This document shows, piece after piece, positions 1 through 11,600 of a DNA stretch of 64,000 nt. Each line of letters begins with the position of its first letter. Position 1 is the first letter of the stretch. Position numbers and translations under genes: made by a program. Origin of the DNA: CAVZTA01 sp963778025 (GTDB taxonomy: Bacteria > Chloroflexota > Limnocylindria > Limnocylindrales > CSP1-4); NCBI GenBank assembly GCA_963778025.1, contig CAVZTA010000013.1, positions 1 through 64,000 of the forward strand, in the 5' to 3' direction. Below the pieces are notes generated by a model. It had not been told where the DNA came from, made no database searches, and saw only the letters and a program-made list of their open reading frames with translations.

Positions 1-2558
1 GCGATCGCGTGGATCGACATCGCGCGCTCGGCGGCTTGCCGGCTGTACGTCCACGCCTTGTCCCAGCGCTGCGCCTCGTGGAAGTGGATCGCGAGGACAG
101 GCGCCTCCTCTTCGGCGTTGGCGCCGGCTCGAGCCTCGATGGTCTGGCCGACGCGGTCGTGGAGGGCCCGTCGGCGCCGGTACGGCAGACCTTCGTACGC
201 CGCATCCCGGATCAGGGTGTTCCTGAAATCGCAGTGCGCCACCTGGTTCCTCACGGAGGAGTCCGCGCAGGCGTGACCAGACACCGCCGTCGACGTCGAC
301 GTCCTCGCGCACGGCCTCGACGAGCAGGTCAGGCTCGACGCTGGTGCCGAGGACCGCCGCATAGCGCAGGATCGTCCGATCGGTCGGCGCCAGGCGGTCG
401 ATCTCGCCCGCGATCAGTGACTCGATCGATTCCGGCAGCGACTCGAGCGAGCCCGGTCGCCTTCACGGCCTGCAGCAGCTCGAACAGGAAGAGGGTGTTG
501 CCGGCCGAGCGGCGCGCGATCTCCTCGACCTCGTGTGGACGGAGCGGGGCGTCCTCGGTCGCGAGGTTGATGAGCTCCTCCATCTGCGCCGGCGTCAAGG
601 GCTGCAGATCGAGCGAGCTCAGGCGATCGACGTCGTTCGGGTCGCCGCTGATGGGCCCTTCGCCTTGGCGGGTGAGGATCAGCATCCGCCGTCGCGACCC
701 TTCGCTGCGCGCCAGCCGCTGGACGAGGTCCCGGGACGCTTCGTCCATGTGATGCGCGTCCTCGAGGATGCAACATCACCGCACTGCTCGTGAACGCCAT
801 CCCGAGGAAGGAGTCGACGACCTCCGCAAGGCGCTCGGGGACGAACCGGCCTTCCAGGGCTTTCGTCTCGCGGGTGTGCGGCAGGTCGACGCCGACTAGC
901 AGCCCGAACAGCGGGACCCATTTGGCGAGCTCAGGATCCGCGGTGGTGACGGCGTCCGCGAGCCTGGCCGCGACGACGTTCGCGTCGGTGTCGTCGTCGA
1001 CGCCGACGACCGCGCGGACGAACGCCCGCATGGGGAAGTACGGCGTCGAGCTCTCGTACTCCTCGCAGCGCGCGCGGATGATCCGGAAGTCGAGAGCGCG
1101 CGCGATGACCTCGTCGAGCAATCGCGACTTGCCCACGCCGGGCTCACCCGAGATCTCCACCGTCCAGCCGGTGCCGAACCGGACCTGCTCAAGCAAGCCC
1201 GCGATGGCCGCGAGCTCCGTCTCGCGCCCGACGAGTGGGAGCTGGCCGCGATCGGCCTGTCTGACCCCGATCGGTTGGCCCAGGATCGACGCCCGGACCG
1301 GCTCGGACTTGCCCTTGGCCGCGAACGGCGGGATCGGCGTCGCCTCGAAGATGGTCCGCGAGTGGTCGAGGACGATGTCGGTCGCGAGGATCTGGCCAGC
1401 TTCCGCCTTGTTCATCACCCGCGCAGCGGTGTTGATCGCGTCCCCGAAGACCCGGTACGCCCGGCGATAGCGCGGCCCGAAGTCGCCCGTGAAGACCTTC
1501 CCGGTGTTGACCCCGACGCGCATCGGCACGATGCCCGGGCGGTCCATGATCGACCGCAGCGCGCGGAGCATCCGCTCCTCGTCGTGCCCGGTGCTGGATG
1601 GGGCACCCGCCGTGAGCAGGGCTTTGACGCTCGACTTGCCGACGTCCGTCTCGTAGAAGGGGACCTCATAGCGGAGGGCCTCCTCCTGGATCGATGAGAT
1701 GCGTTCGTCGAGGGCCTCCGCCAGCGCGTCGGGGCCGATCTCCCGCAACAGACGATCGGTATCCATGAGGTCGATGAATGCCGCGGTGATCGTCCGGTGC
1801 TCAGGTTCGCTGCGCTGGAGCACGACATGTGAGCGGGCGGCGACCGGGATGGCGGAGCCGATGTCGATGTCGGCCACGCTGCCGACATCGGGTGCGCGGT
1901 GGCGAACCGCGTCTGGCGCGCCGGCCAGCAGGATGGCCGACTCTTTCGGCTGCCCCACGACCGATGGATCGAGCCTCGAGGCGAGCGTCGGGCTGATGCC
2001 GATCTCGCCGGCATCGGCGATGACCTCCATCGCGAGCGTCTCGCTCATCGCGGGGCCGGCGATCAGGAGCTCGCGATGGACGCTCCCGGTCATGAAGAAG
2101 TGGAACTCACCCGTGCCGATACCGACCGACATCCGGAGCACGATCGTCCCGCCGCTGACGTGGAGGCGGCCCACGCGGTCGATCGTCCGCTGCATCTCCC
2201 AAGCCGCACGGCACGCCCGCGCCTCATGACCCGGACCGTCGAACAGGAGAAGGAGCGCGTCGCCGCCCCACTTCAGCAGGCCCGCACCCCACTCGTACGC
2301 CTCGTCGAGAAGGGCGGTGAACACGCCATCGAGCGTGTCGCGCATCAGCTCCGCCCCGATCTTGCCCCGCCTCGCGAGGTGCTCCGTCAATGCGGTGAAG
2401 CCGGAGATATCGACGAACACAAGGGTGCTGTCGAGCGCGAGATGGCGAGCGTCAGGGGTGTGGCGCAGCCAGCTGACGACCAGGCGCGGGACATACGGCT
2501 TCAGGAGGTCGGATGTCTCCGCTCCGATCCCACTCGCGCGTGTCGCTATGATCGTCAT
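1..2558 (-). CDS. sAC-like double adenylate/guanylate cyclase with AAA ATPase (paralog A, frameshifted, 3' end outside window)
   Basis: Two class III cyclase domains (about residues 40-210 and 250-430) are followed by an AAA/NACHT-like ATPase with Walker A GEPGVGKS at 471-478. A TPR region would follow but runs off the window. This C1-C2-ATPase order is that of soluble adenylyl cyclase (ADCY10 type). The metal-binding aspartates sit in the first domain (D50 in FVDISGFT, D100 in GGDALLLLF). The second domain keeps the transition-state pair N376/R380 (NTAARVM), so one active site at the C1-C2 interface is likely; the product is probably cAMP, with output control by the ATPase part (inference). 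The ATG at 2558 is preceded by GAGGGGC, exactly as in paralog B at 12506. Comparison with paralog B shows three one-base insertions, near 771, 452 and 224, all in the C-terminal half. They may be sequencing errors or early decay. Confidence 0.8.
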
Positions 2559-2654
2559 CGCCCCTCAGCGTGTCGCCGCTCGCTCGCGTGACGGTCCCCC
2601 GCGACCCCTCGCCCTCCTTCGACCGTTCCCCGGGGGCGATGTCTCCTGGTGGAC

Positions 2655-2683
2655 AGCCTAACGGTCGCCGGGCCGACTGCCAA
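2655..2683 (-). promoter_or_regulatory. sigma70-type promoter of cyclase paralog A
   Basis: On the minus strand TTGGCA (2683-2678) is followed by a 17-base spacer and TAGGCT (2660-2655), about 90 bases before the ATG at 2558. The same arrangement, with much of the spacer conserved, precedes paralog B (12596-12568), which supports a real promoter. The rest of the 238-base gap 2559-2796 shows no gene. Confidence 0.6.
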
Positions 2684-2796
2684 GGCATCGCCCCAAGACG
2701 CGATGCGTGGCGGCACGCGGCGGGGGACGGCGAGGCGTCCGAGGCTCGTCGTCACCCGACCGCATGGAACCCGGCGCCGGCCGGGCCGCACTCGGC

Positions 2797-5472
2797 CTAC
2801 GGGCTCCCGGCGGCCGGCGACCCGCGCCGCGGAGGTGGCGCTGCGACCACGATCGCGACCATTTCGGAGACGGGGATCGCCGCGCCTTCCGCCATCAGCT
2901 CGTTCGCACGCTCCTCGCCCAGGGCCTCGCGCACGAGGTCCGCTGGTTCGGGCAGATGGAGCACCTTGACCGGCGCGAGCATCACCGACTTCTCGCGCAC
3001 CAGCTCATAGGTCGTCCCGGCGATCCGTGCCGCGAGCTCGGGATCGCCCATGGACGCCTGGACGATCGCGGCCATGCCCAGCCCGCGGGCGATCCCGGAC
3101 GCCGTGTCGTTCTCGACGAAGATCCGGAGCCCTTCCGACAGGTGGGCCCACGACCGCTCGCCATCCCCGAGGCGCATGTAGACCGCAGCCAGGAACGTGG
3201 CGCTGTCCGCGATCTGGAACCGTGAACCGCGTTCGCGGAAGTGCGCGAGGTTCTTCTCCTCGAGCTCGCGCGCGTTCACGTAGTCGGCCGTGAGGAACGT
3301 GGCCAGCACGGTGCCCTGACGAGCACGCAGCGCCCCGTTCTCGTCGCCCACCTGCTCGTAGAGCTCGAGCGCCCGCCGCTCATTCGCGAGGAGGGTCTCG
3401 GGTCGCCCGCGATCATCGCCGTGAAGCCCAGGTCGTAGTGCGCATCGGCGATGAGCATCGGATCGCCGGTCGTCTCGGCGAGCGCGAGGCGCTCCTCGTA
3501 GCTCGCCCGGGCGCCCTGGACATCGTCCATCCAGTAGGCGAGCCCGCCGTCTGCGGTGAGCCCGGCGATCCGGGCTCCGCGTCTCGGCGCCAGCGCTCGG
3601 CGCGGCGAGCAGGTCATGGGCGAGGGCCCGGCCTTCTCGGAGATGTGCGCGCTGCTGGAACCAGCGCCAGGTCCAGCCCATGATCCGTAAGCCGATGGCG
3701 ACGTCGCCGCCCGCCGCGATCGACCACGCGAGCGCGGCACGCAGGTTGTGCTGCTCATGGTCGAGTCGGTGGAGGATCGCCTCTCCGGTGGGGCCGAGGA
3801 TCCGTTCGCCCGTTTCCTGCGCGACCTGTTCGACCCACCGCGCATGGGCCGTCTCGATCGCCGTCCGCTCGCCCGCTTCATCGAGTCGCTCGAGCGCGTA
3901 CTCGCGGAGGAGAGGATGGAGCCCGAAGCGCTGCGGGTCGTCGGGCCGGTTCTCCTCGGGTGTCTCCACGCGGATCAGGCTCTTGTCGCTGAGCGACCCG
4001 AGGCCGCCGAACAGGTCGATGTCGCCCGCGCCTTCGGGGTCGACGACGGCCTGCACCGCCTCGAACGTGAAGCCGCCACTGAACACGCCGAGTGCGCGGA
4101 ACAGGCGGCGTTCGTCGTCGTTCAGCAGGTCGTGGCTCCAGGTGATCGCGCCCCGCAGGGTCCGCTGCCGCTCCGGCGCATCGCGGGCGCCCGACGACAG
4201 GTCGAGGCTGTGACCGAGCTGCTGGAGGATCTGGGCGGGCTTCATGAGGCGGATGCGAGCCGCCGCGAGCTCGATGGCCAGCGGCAAGCCGCCGAGCCGC
4301 TCGCTGATCGCCCGGATGGTGGCGCGGGAGTCGTCGCCCAGTTGCAGGTCGGGCCGGTGCAGGTGGGCGAGGCGTTCGAAGAGGGCGACGCCGGCGTCGA
4401 TGTCGAGCGGCGGCACCGGATAGCCGCGCTCCCCGCCGATCCGAAGCAGCTCGCGGCTGGTGACGATGGTCGTCAGGGACGGCGCCGCGCGGACGAGTCG
4501 GGCGACGATGTCCGCGGCGGTCGGGAGCAGCTGCTCGAGGTTGTCGAGGACGAGCAGCAGGATCCGATCGCGGAGGTGCAGGCGGAGGACCTCGCCGATC
4601 GCCGCCTCGGAGAATTCGCCGAGGCCGATCGTGCTCGCGATGATCGATTCGACGAGCGCGGCGTCGCGGATCGCAGCGAGGTCGACGAACCACGTGCCAT
4701 GCGGGAACCGCGAGGTGAGCGCGGCCGCGACACCCAGCGCGAGGCGGGTCTTGCCGCTGCCACCGGGACCAGTGAGCGTGACCACGCGGCTCTCCGCGAG
4801 TGCCTCCCGGACGGACGCGATCTCCGCGTCGCGACCGACGAGCGGGGTGACCGAGCCCGGCAGGTTGGAGGGCGGCTCGATCGTGCGGAGCGGGCGGGCG
4901 TCGTCCGCGGCACCCATCACCTCGAGGCGGTGGAGCTGCGCCGGTTCCTCGAAGTCCTTGACGGCCCTGAGCCCCTCGTCCACCAGCCGCACGCCGTCGT
5001 CGGTCCACCCCGCGAGCGCCTGGGCGACCACCGCCGACAGGACGATCTGGCCGCCGTTGCCGGCGGCGGCGATGCGGGCGGCGTAGTTCACGTCGATGCC
5101 GACGTAGTCCTCGGGGTCGCCAGGACCGCGGCCATCCCGAAGCCGGCCCTCGCCCTGGTGGAGGCCCATCCGGACACGCAGCGGCGTCTCTGTCGGCCAG
5201 GCCTCGGCGGCGAGCGCGCGCTGGGCCGCGACGACGGCGTCGGCGGCATCGTGCGCTCGCTCGAACGCCGCGAAGAAGGCGTCACCCTCGGTCTTGACGA
5301 CGACGCCGTGCCGCCCCTCGATCGCCTCCCGCAGCAGTCGGTCGTGGCGCGCGACGATGCCGGCCCACGCAGCCGATCCCACCGACCGCTCGAGCCGTGT
5401 CGAGCCCTCGATGTCGGTGAACAGGAACGTGACGGCCGGACCTGTCGGAAGTGCCATCGCTACGCTCAGCAT
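2797..5472 (-). CDS. Adenylate/guanylate cyclase domain - NB-ARC-type ATPase - TPR regulatory protein
   Basis: About 891 residues. The N-terminal class III cyclase domain (residues 10-180) has FLFTDIEGST and a second metal site in TEGDAFF. A signalling ATPase follows with Walker A GPGGSGKT near residue 240 and Walker B LLLVLDNLEQ. The C-terminal half is helical and TPR-like. This STAND architecture is common in actinobacteria and Chloroflexota and normally couples nucleotide or ligand sensing to regulation; no target is visible. Residues corresponding to about 3405-3588 only make sense in another frame (ADGGLAYWMDDVQGA, MLIADAHYDLGF). A compensating insertion/deletion pair therefore garbles about 60 residues without breaking the ORF. 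The start could be ATG 5472 or the internal ATG 5457 (MALPTG); neither has a clear Shine-Dalgarno sequence. Confidence 0.8.
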   Translation of the reverse strand: MLSVAMALPTGPAVTFLFTDIEGSTRLERSVGSAAWAGIVARHDRLLREAIEGRHGVVVKTEGDAFFAAFERAHDAADAVVAAQRALAAEAWPTETPLRVRMGLHQGEGRLRDGRGPGDPEDYVGIDVNYAARIAAAGNGGQIVLSAVVAQALAGWTDDGVRLVDEGLRAVKDFEEPAQLHRLEVMGAADDARPLRTIEPPSNLPGSVTPLVGRDAEIASVREALAESRVVTLTGPGGSGKTRLALGVAAALTSRFPHGTWFVDLAAIRDAALVESIIASTIGLGEFSEAAIGEVLRLHLRDRILLLVLDNLEQLLPTAADIVARLVRAAPSLTTIVTSRELLRIGGERGYPVPPLDIDAGVALFERLAHLHRPDLQLGDDSRATIRAISERLGGLPLAIELAAARIRLMKPAQILQQLGHSLDLSSGARDAPERQRTLRGAITWSHDLLNDDERRLFRALGVFSGGFTFEAVQAVVDPEGAGDIDLFGGLGSLSDKSLIRVETPEENRPDDPQRFGLHPLLREYALERLDEAGERTAIETAHARWVEQVAQETGERILGPTGEAILHRLDHEQHNLRAALAWSIAAGGDVAIGLRIMGWTWRWFQQRAHLREGRALAHDLLAAPSAGAETRSPDRRAHRRRRARLLDGRCPGRPGELRGAPRARRDDRRSDAHRRCALRPGLHGDDRGRPETLLANERRALELYEQVGDENGALRARQGTVLATFLTADYVNARELEEKNLAHFRERGSRFQIADSATFLAAVYMRLGDGERSWAHLSEGLRIFVENDTASGIARGLGMAAIVQASMGDPELAARIAGTTYELVREKSVMLAPVKVLHLPEPADLVREALGEERANELMAEGAAIPVSEMVAIVVAAPPPRRGSPAAGSP

Positions 5473-5519
5473 CTTCGCACGGCGGCCTCGGCGCGGGACC
5501 GGTGACGCTGGCGACGCGG

Positions 5520-5525
5520 TAGAAT
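5520..5525 (+). promoter_or_regulatory. -10 box upstream of tRNA-Val
   Basis: TAGAAT lies 24 bases before the tRNA 5' end, leaving a short 5' leader of about 18 bases for RNase P removal. I see no good -35 hexamer at the usual distance. Confidence 0.45.
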
Positions 5526-5549
5526 GCGGCTCCCGCCACGCGGGCTCGT

Positions 5550-5626
5550 GGGCGATTAGCTCAGCCGGTCAGAGCGCACGGTTCACATCCGTGAGGTCAC
5601 TGGTTCGAACCCAGTATCGCCCACCA
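5550..5626 (+). tRNA. tRNA-Val (anticodon CAC), CCA end encoded
   Basis: The full cloverleaf can be drawn by hand. The acceptor stem is GGGCGAT paired with ATCGCCC, the D-arm is GCTC/GAGC, and the anticodon stem is CACGG/CCGTG around loop TTCACAT (anticodon CAC). The T-arm is ACTGG/CCAGT with TTCGAAC. Discriminator A and a genomically encoded CCA (5624-5626) follow. It decodes GUG, a heavily used valine codon here. Confidence 0.95.
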
Positions 5627-5763
5627 CGAACTCGTCCGGCACTTGCCTGATCGTCGTCACCCGCTCGGATTGCAAGGCCGGATGTGACGGGTTGCATTGA
5701 CAATGGCCACGAGTAGGCCAAAAGTACCCCCAACACCCAGTACCGGCCGCAGAGGGGACGCCG

Positions 5764-8595
5764 GTGGCTGCCCGGCGTCCATCGCGTCCCGCGTACGCAT
5801 CGAGGGAATCGCTGACCGTGGAAGTCTTGTGGGGGGACCGCGCGCCCTCGACCCGCCGTAACGCGTTCCAACACCGCCTGTTCGTCGCCGCGATGGCCGC
5901 GCTCTTCGCCCTCGCCCTGTGGGCCCTGAGCTCGGCACTGGCGCCCCATACCCGCGCTGCCGACCCGCCCGGTGACCCGGCCACCACCACGATCACGCGC
6001 GGCCGACGCGAGCATCCCGCTCGGCACGGCCACGACGATCATCACGGTCCAGGCGAAGGACGGCTGGCGAGCGACGTGACCGCTGGTGGCGACACGTGGT
6101 CACCCTCGCCTCCGACGTCGGAGCGTTGAGCGACGTGACCGACAACGGAGATGGCACGTACACCGCGACCTTCGGTCGCGGGTCGCAGACGACGCCCGTC
6201 ACCGCGACGATCACGGGAACGATCAACTCGGTCGCCATCACGGACAACGCACAGGTCCTGCTCACGCCGGGCCCGCTCCATCACTTCGGGATCGACAACG
6301 TGACCGGGACCAAGGTCGCGGGTACGCCATTCAGCCTGACCGCGACGGCGTACGACGAGTTCAACAATCCGAAGACCGATTACAACGGAACGCCGACGTT
6401 CGGTGGCTTGGACCCCTCGCCGGGCTGCGCGTCGTGTCGATCGGCGATCAACCCTCTGCCGGCCGCGTTCTCGGGTACGACCTTCTCGGGCGGCGGAGCC
6501 ACGGTGTCAACGACTGCCTACGCGGCGGACACGACATCCACGGTGACGGTTGCGGACGGGGCTGCCACGGGAGCGTCGAACGTCTTCTCCGTCACCCATT
6601 CCGCCTCGCTCGGTGACTTCGTCATCGCCTCCGTCGCCGGCCAGACCGCCGGGACGGGCTTCAACGTCAGCGCCACGGCCTTCAATTCCTACGGCAACCT
6701 CATGACCGGCTACGCGGGAACACCGAGCCTCACGGGCCTGCTGGTGTCGCCGGGCTGCTCCGGGTGCGCTCCGACCCTCGCACAGGTGACACCCACGTTC
6801 GGGACACGGGCGATCTGTCCGGAGTCATCACCTTCACGGGCGTCAAGGCGTACCGGGCACAGGGTGACGCGATCGTCGCGATCGTCGATGGGGCGATCGA
6901 CGACACCTCGAACGAGTTCTCGGTCACACCCGCCGGCACGCTGGCGGGTCTCACGATCGACTCGATCGGCTCGCAGACAGCCGGAACGTCGTTCCCGCTG
7001 CAGGTGACCGTCTACGACCCCTACGGGAACCTGGCCACGAGCTATACCGGCAGTCCGGCGATCTCCGGGCTTGCGGTTTCCCCCGGCTGTGGGACGTGCT
7101 CGCCGCCCATCAGCGCCAGTGGGCCGAGCTACGGGACCTTCCTGGGCACCGGGTGGTCGACCGGCACGCAGTCCGTCGACGTCACAGCACGCAAGAGCGT
7201 GGCCTCGACGTTGACCGTCGCCGACGGGAGCGTGTCCAACACCTCGAACTCGTTCGCCGTTGCGCCGGGTCCTCTCGGGGACTTCACCCTCTCCGCTCCG
7301 CCGGCGACCGCGAAGACCGCGGGATCGCCTTCAATGTGACGGCGACCGTCTACGACCAGTTCGGGAATCTCAAGACGAACTACAACGGCACGAACATCGC
7401 GTCGGGCAACCTCGGAACGGCGCCCGGCCTCAACGCGGGCACGGGTGACGACTCGGCGCCGATCTACGCGGCCTTCTCGTCGTCCGGCTGGTCGACGGGG
7501 ACCCAGACGACGACCGTCACGCCGTTCCTTGCGGAGACGGCACGGACGATCACGGTCTCGGACGGTTCTGGGTCGGCCGTCTCGCTCTCGTTCGACGTGA
7601 ACCCCGCGGCGCCGGCGGATCTGAAGTTCAGCGTTCCACTCTCGTTCAACGGGCAACCCCTCGACACGAAGACGAACACGCCGATCTACAGCGTGTGCAA
7701 GCCGACCGCCGCGACGACACCCTGTGCCACGTCGCCGACGTCGACCGGCGTCCGCGTGCTCGTCCGTGATGCCTTCGGGAACAACGTCGCGAACGGCACC
7801 AGCGTGACCATCGGCGAGAACGCGAAGTTCACGGTCTCGGCAGTGCGACGACGACCGCGGGCATCGCCGACTTCGGCAATGGCCTGACCATCAATGCCCT
7901 GGGCTCGCGCACGCTCTCGGCGCGGGTTGCGACGATGGTGGCCGCCTCGGACGTAGCGCGTCGTTCCGGCTGGTCAACGACCTCAAGGCGTGCGGAAACA
8001 CCAAGTGCGAGACGAAGTTCGGGGTCACGAACCAGAACTTCATCAATGTGATCAATGCCGGCGACGGGCAATTCGATACCGGCGGCCGGAATGTCATCCT
8101 GCGGTCGCAGGGCCAGGTCGCCACTGATTTCAGTTGCGCCGGCGCGTCGTACCTTGGCTCCGGCTCCGAGGCAGTCACGCAGGGCACGGGATCGGTCGCT
8201 AGCAAGCCGAAGACCACGATGGTCCTCATCGTCTCGAAGGACTACATCAAGTCCCAGGGACTGACGTCACGGAACGCGGCGAGCTTCAACGCCTGCGTCG
8301 GTGCCACGTTCATCGGTCCGGGAACTGAGGGTGCTTGGACCACCAAGACGGGACCGCCCCGGCGCAGAACGTCGACGGTGTTTGGTTCGGCGTCGCCGAC
8401 GATTGCACGAAGTTCGCGGCCAACTCCGCCAACCCGTGCGTCGCCCTCAAGACGAAGCAGGTCGCGGACGTCCAGACGTATCTCAATGGCCTCGGCTACA
8501 CGATCAACGTCTCGCAGTTCATGAAGGACAGCGATCTCGCCATCGTCATCCGCAAGGCGTCGCCCTGGGACGGCAAGGGCATCATCCTGAAGTGA
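5764..8595 (+). CDS. Secreted Ig-like/invasin-type repeat protein with CxxC in each repeat (several frameshifts)
   Basis: A GTG start at 5764 lies 6 bases after AGAGGGG (5751-5757). The N-terminus has a basic stretch and a hydrophobic segment (LFVAAMAALFALALWALSSAL) ending near TRA-ADPP, so a signal peptide or anchor is likely. An invasin/Big_1-like domain follows (ITVQAKD, VTDNGDGTYTATF near 6140-6180). Then come three Ig-like repeats of about 110 residues, each with AGT-F, a Tyr-Asp/Gly-Asn motif and SPGCxxC (Cys pairs at 6426-6437, 6756-6767, 7088-7099). A fourth, Cys-free copy spans 7325-7600, with a unique C-terminal part to 8595. The reading frame changes near 6000, 6070, 6800, 7325, 7850-7960 and 8345, so no single ORF spans it. 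No sortase or C-terminal anchor is seen. A TTGACA at 5697-5702 may be its -35 box, without a good -10. Function is probably surface or adhesin-like (inference). Confidence 0.7.
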
Positions 8596-8596
8596 C

Positions 8597-8619
8597 CGGA
8601 GCCGCCCCCGGCGGCTCCG
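8597..8619. terminator. Hairpin between convergent genes
   Basis: CGGAGCCGCC and GGCGGCTCCG form a perfect 10-bp stem around a CCC loop, 2 bases after the stop of the surface protein and 10 bases from the end of cyclase paralog B. It could end transcription from both sides. There is no clear T-run. Confidence 0.55.
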
Positions 8620-8628
8620 CCACAAGAC

Positions 8629-11600
8629 CTAGGGAACCAACTCGAGCGGACGCTCGACCGACAAGCGGAAGCTCGGCATCCGAACGATGCCGAGCTTTTC
8701 CACGTACTGGGCTCGCTCGGCTTCGAGGTCGGCGACCTCCAGGCCAAGCTGTCCGCGCACCGCGATGAGCGCGTCCAGCAGCAACGCCATCTCGTAGACG
8801 TCCTCGCGTGACCGGGCCGACACCAGAGCATCTTCGAGCTTGGACGCGGCCGCTTCCGGCTGGCCCGCCTGGGCGAGCGCCCAGCCGGCGAGGCGGTCGA
8901 GGACGGGCATGAACACGGACCCGCCCTCGGTCCGTTTCGCGACGTGGACGGTCGTCTCGATCCGCGCGAGCGCCGTCGACTCGCCCGCCAGCACATCGAG
9001 CTCGCTCAGCCGGACGGCGGTCGCGAGCGCCTCACCCTGCCGGCCATCGGCGGTCTGCGCGGCGTGCGCCGCCTCCAGCAGCTCGCGTGCCGTATCGAAC
9101 TCGGCGCGGCGCGCGAAGAGTCTGCCGAGCTCCCGGCGAGCCTCGGCGGCGTCGGCCTCGTTGCCCGAGGCTCGCCAGACACGCAGCACCTCGCGCAGCA
9201 TCACCTCGGCTTCGTCCAGCCGCCCCTGGTCGTTGAGGATCTCCGCGACGTTGTACTTGGCGACGGAGACGCTCGCGCGGTCGCCCATCATGTCCATGAT
9301 CTCGAGGACGCGGCGATACAGCTCCAGCGCCTTGTCCCAGTCCGACCGCTCCTGCGCGATCAGGCCCAGGTTGTTGAGGACGATCGCCTGACCGCGGAGG
9401 TCGCCGAGCTCTTCGTACAGCTCCAGCGACTGCCCGGAGTACACGGCTTTCTCGAGCTCGCCGTTCTCCATCAGCGCGAGGTCGAGCAGCCGGTACGCGT
9501 CCGCGAGCGCGTCCTTCGCCGACGCCCGTTGCGCCTCGCGCTCCGCCTGACGCGCCCATCGGATGCTTTCGACGCGCCGGTTCTGCATCAGGCGGGTCCC
9601 CGTCATCACGATCATGAGCCGCGCCCGCGCCGCGGCGGCCGTGTGTCCCCGGACGCCTTCGAGATCGCGGAGCGCACGGCTGACGCGCAGGCTTGCTCCG
9701 CGGAACTGCCCGGTCCTCGTCGCGATCGTCGCCTGCTTGATGGCGATCGGCGCGACGTGCACAGGATCCCGCTTCACGAGGCGACGCGCGGATTTCATCG
9801 CTCGGTGGGCCGCGTCGTATCGGCCCAGGAGATCCAGTGCATCGCTCCAGCGCACGTACACGTCCGCCAGCTCCGCGGCGCCGACGGATCGCAGGCGCTG
9901 GCCAGCCTCCAGTGAGAGTTCGTAGAAACGGCTGGCGTCGGCGATCGCGTAGATCGTCATCGCGCGGTCGGCAGCCTGGCGGCCATAGCGCCAGGTCTTG
10001 TCCCAGCGCTGCGCCTCGTGGAAGTGGAGGGCGAGGACGCCGACCTCCTCATCCGGATGGTCGCCCGCGCGCGCCTCGATCGTGGCGCCGACGCGGTCGT
10101 GAAGGACCCGGCGTCGCCGATAGGGGAGGCCCTCGTAGGCGGCATCGCGGATGAGGGCGTTCCGGAATCGCAGCATGCCGTTCGGCTCACGCTTCAAGAG
10201 CGCCGCGAGTCGCCTCCACACCCCTTCATCGAGGTCGACATCGTTGCGGACGGCCTCGATGAGGAGGTTCGGGTCGACGGTCGCGCCGAGGACGGCCGCG
10301 TAGCGCAGGATCATCCGGTCCGTCGGCGCCAGGCGATCGATCTCCGCCGCGACGAGCGACTCGATGGAGTCCGGCAGCGATTCGAGCGACCCGGTCGCGC
10401 GCACGGCCGCGAGCAGCTCGAACAGGAACAGCGAATTGCCGGCCGACCGGCGGGCGATCTCGGCGGTCTCGTGGGGCCGAAGGGGTGCTTCCTCGGTCGC
10501 GAGGTTGATGAGCTCTTCCAGCTGCGCCTGCGTCAGGGGCTCGAGCTCGAGATCGATCAGGCGGTCGGTCTCGGCGGGGTCGCCGGCGATCAGCTCGTCG
10601 GACTGACGGGTGATGATGACCAGGCGACGACCCGCGGCGTCGGCCTCGGCGCGGACGAGGCGTCCGATGAGCTCGCGGCTCGCCTCATCCATGTGGTGAG
10701 CGTCGTCGAAGATGAGCATCGCGGGCGTCGACACGAGCGCCATCTGAAGGAACGTGTTGGTCACCTCGGCCAGGCGCTCCGGCACGAACCGGGCGTCGAG
10801 GGCCTTCGTCTCCCGCGTGTGCGGCAGGTCGACGCCGAGCAGGAGCCCGAACAGCGGGATCCACTTGACGAGCCCGGGATCCGCGGCGCTGATGGATGTC
10901 GCGAGCGCCGCGGCGATCGTCTCGGTCCCGGCATCTGCGTCCGCCTCGAGCCCGACCATCGCGCGGATGATCGAGCGCATCGCGAAGTACGGCGTCGATC
11001 GCTCGTACTCCTCGCAACGCGACCGCAGGACCTTGAAGTCGAGCGCTCGCGCGATCACCTCGTCGATCAGCCGCGACTTGCCGACACCCGCCTCGCCCCC
11101 GATCTCGACCGTCCAGGCCGTCCCGAACCGGACCTGTTCGACCAGGCCGAGGATCGTCGCCAACTCGGCCTCGCGGCCGACGATCGCGAGCTGACCGCGG
11201 TCCGCCTGCTTGATGCCGATGGGCTGGCCGACGATCGATGCCCGCAGCGGCTCGGACTTGCCCTTGGCGGCGAATGGCGGGATGGAGGTCGCCTCGAAGA
11301 CCGTCCGCGAATGCTCGAGCACGATCTCCGTCGCGAGGATCTGCCCGGCCTCGGCCTTGCTCATCACGCGTGCTGCCGTATTGATCGCGTCGCCGAACAC
11401 GCGGTAGGCCCGCCGGTAGGGCGGCCCGAAGTCACCGGTGAAGACCTTGCCGGTATTCACCCCGACGCGCATCGGCACGATGCCCGGCCGATCCATGACC
11501 TCGCGAAGCGCGCGGAGCATCCGCTCCTCGTCGCGTCCCGTGCTCGACGGGGCACCGGCGGTGAGGAGCGCCTTGACGCTCGACTTGCCGACGTCCGTCT

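Noticed and set aside
1..2558. Calling cyclase paralog A a pseudogene
   Set aside because: It has three one-base insertions, but the same kind of lesion occurs in essential genes across the window, so decay cannot be told from sequence error.
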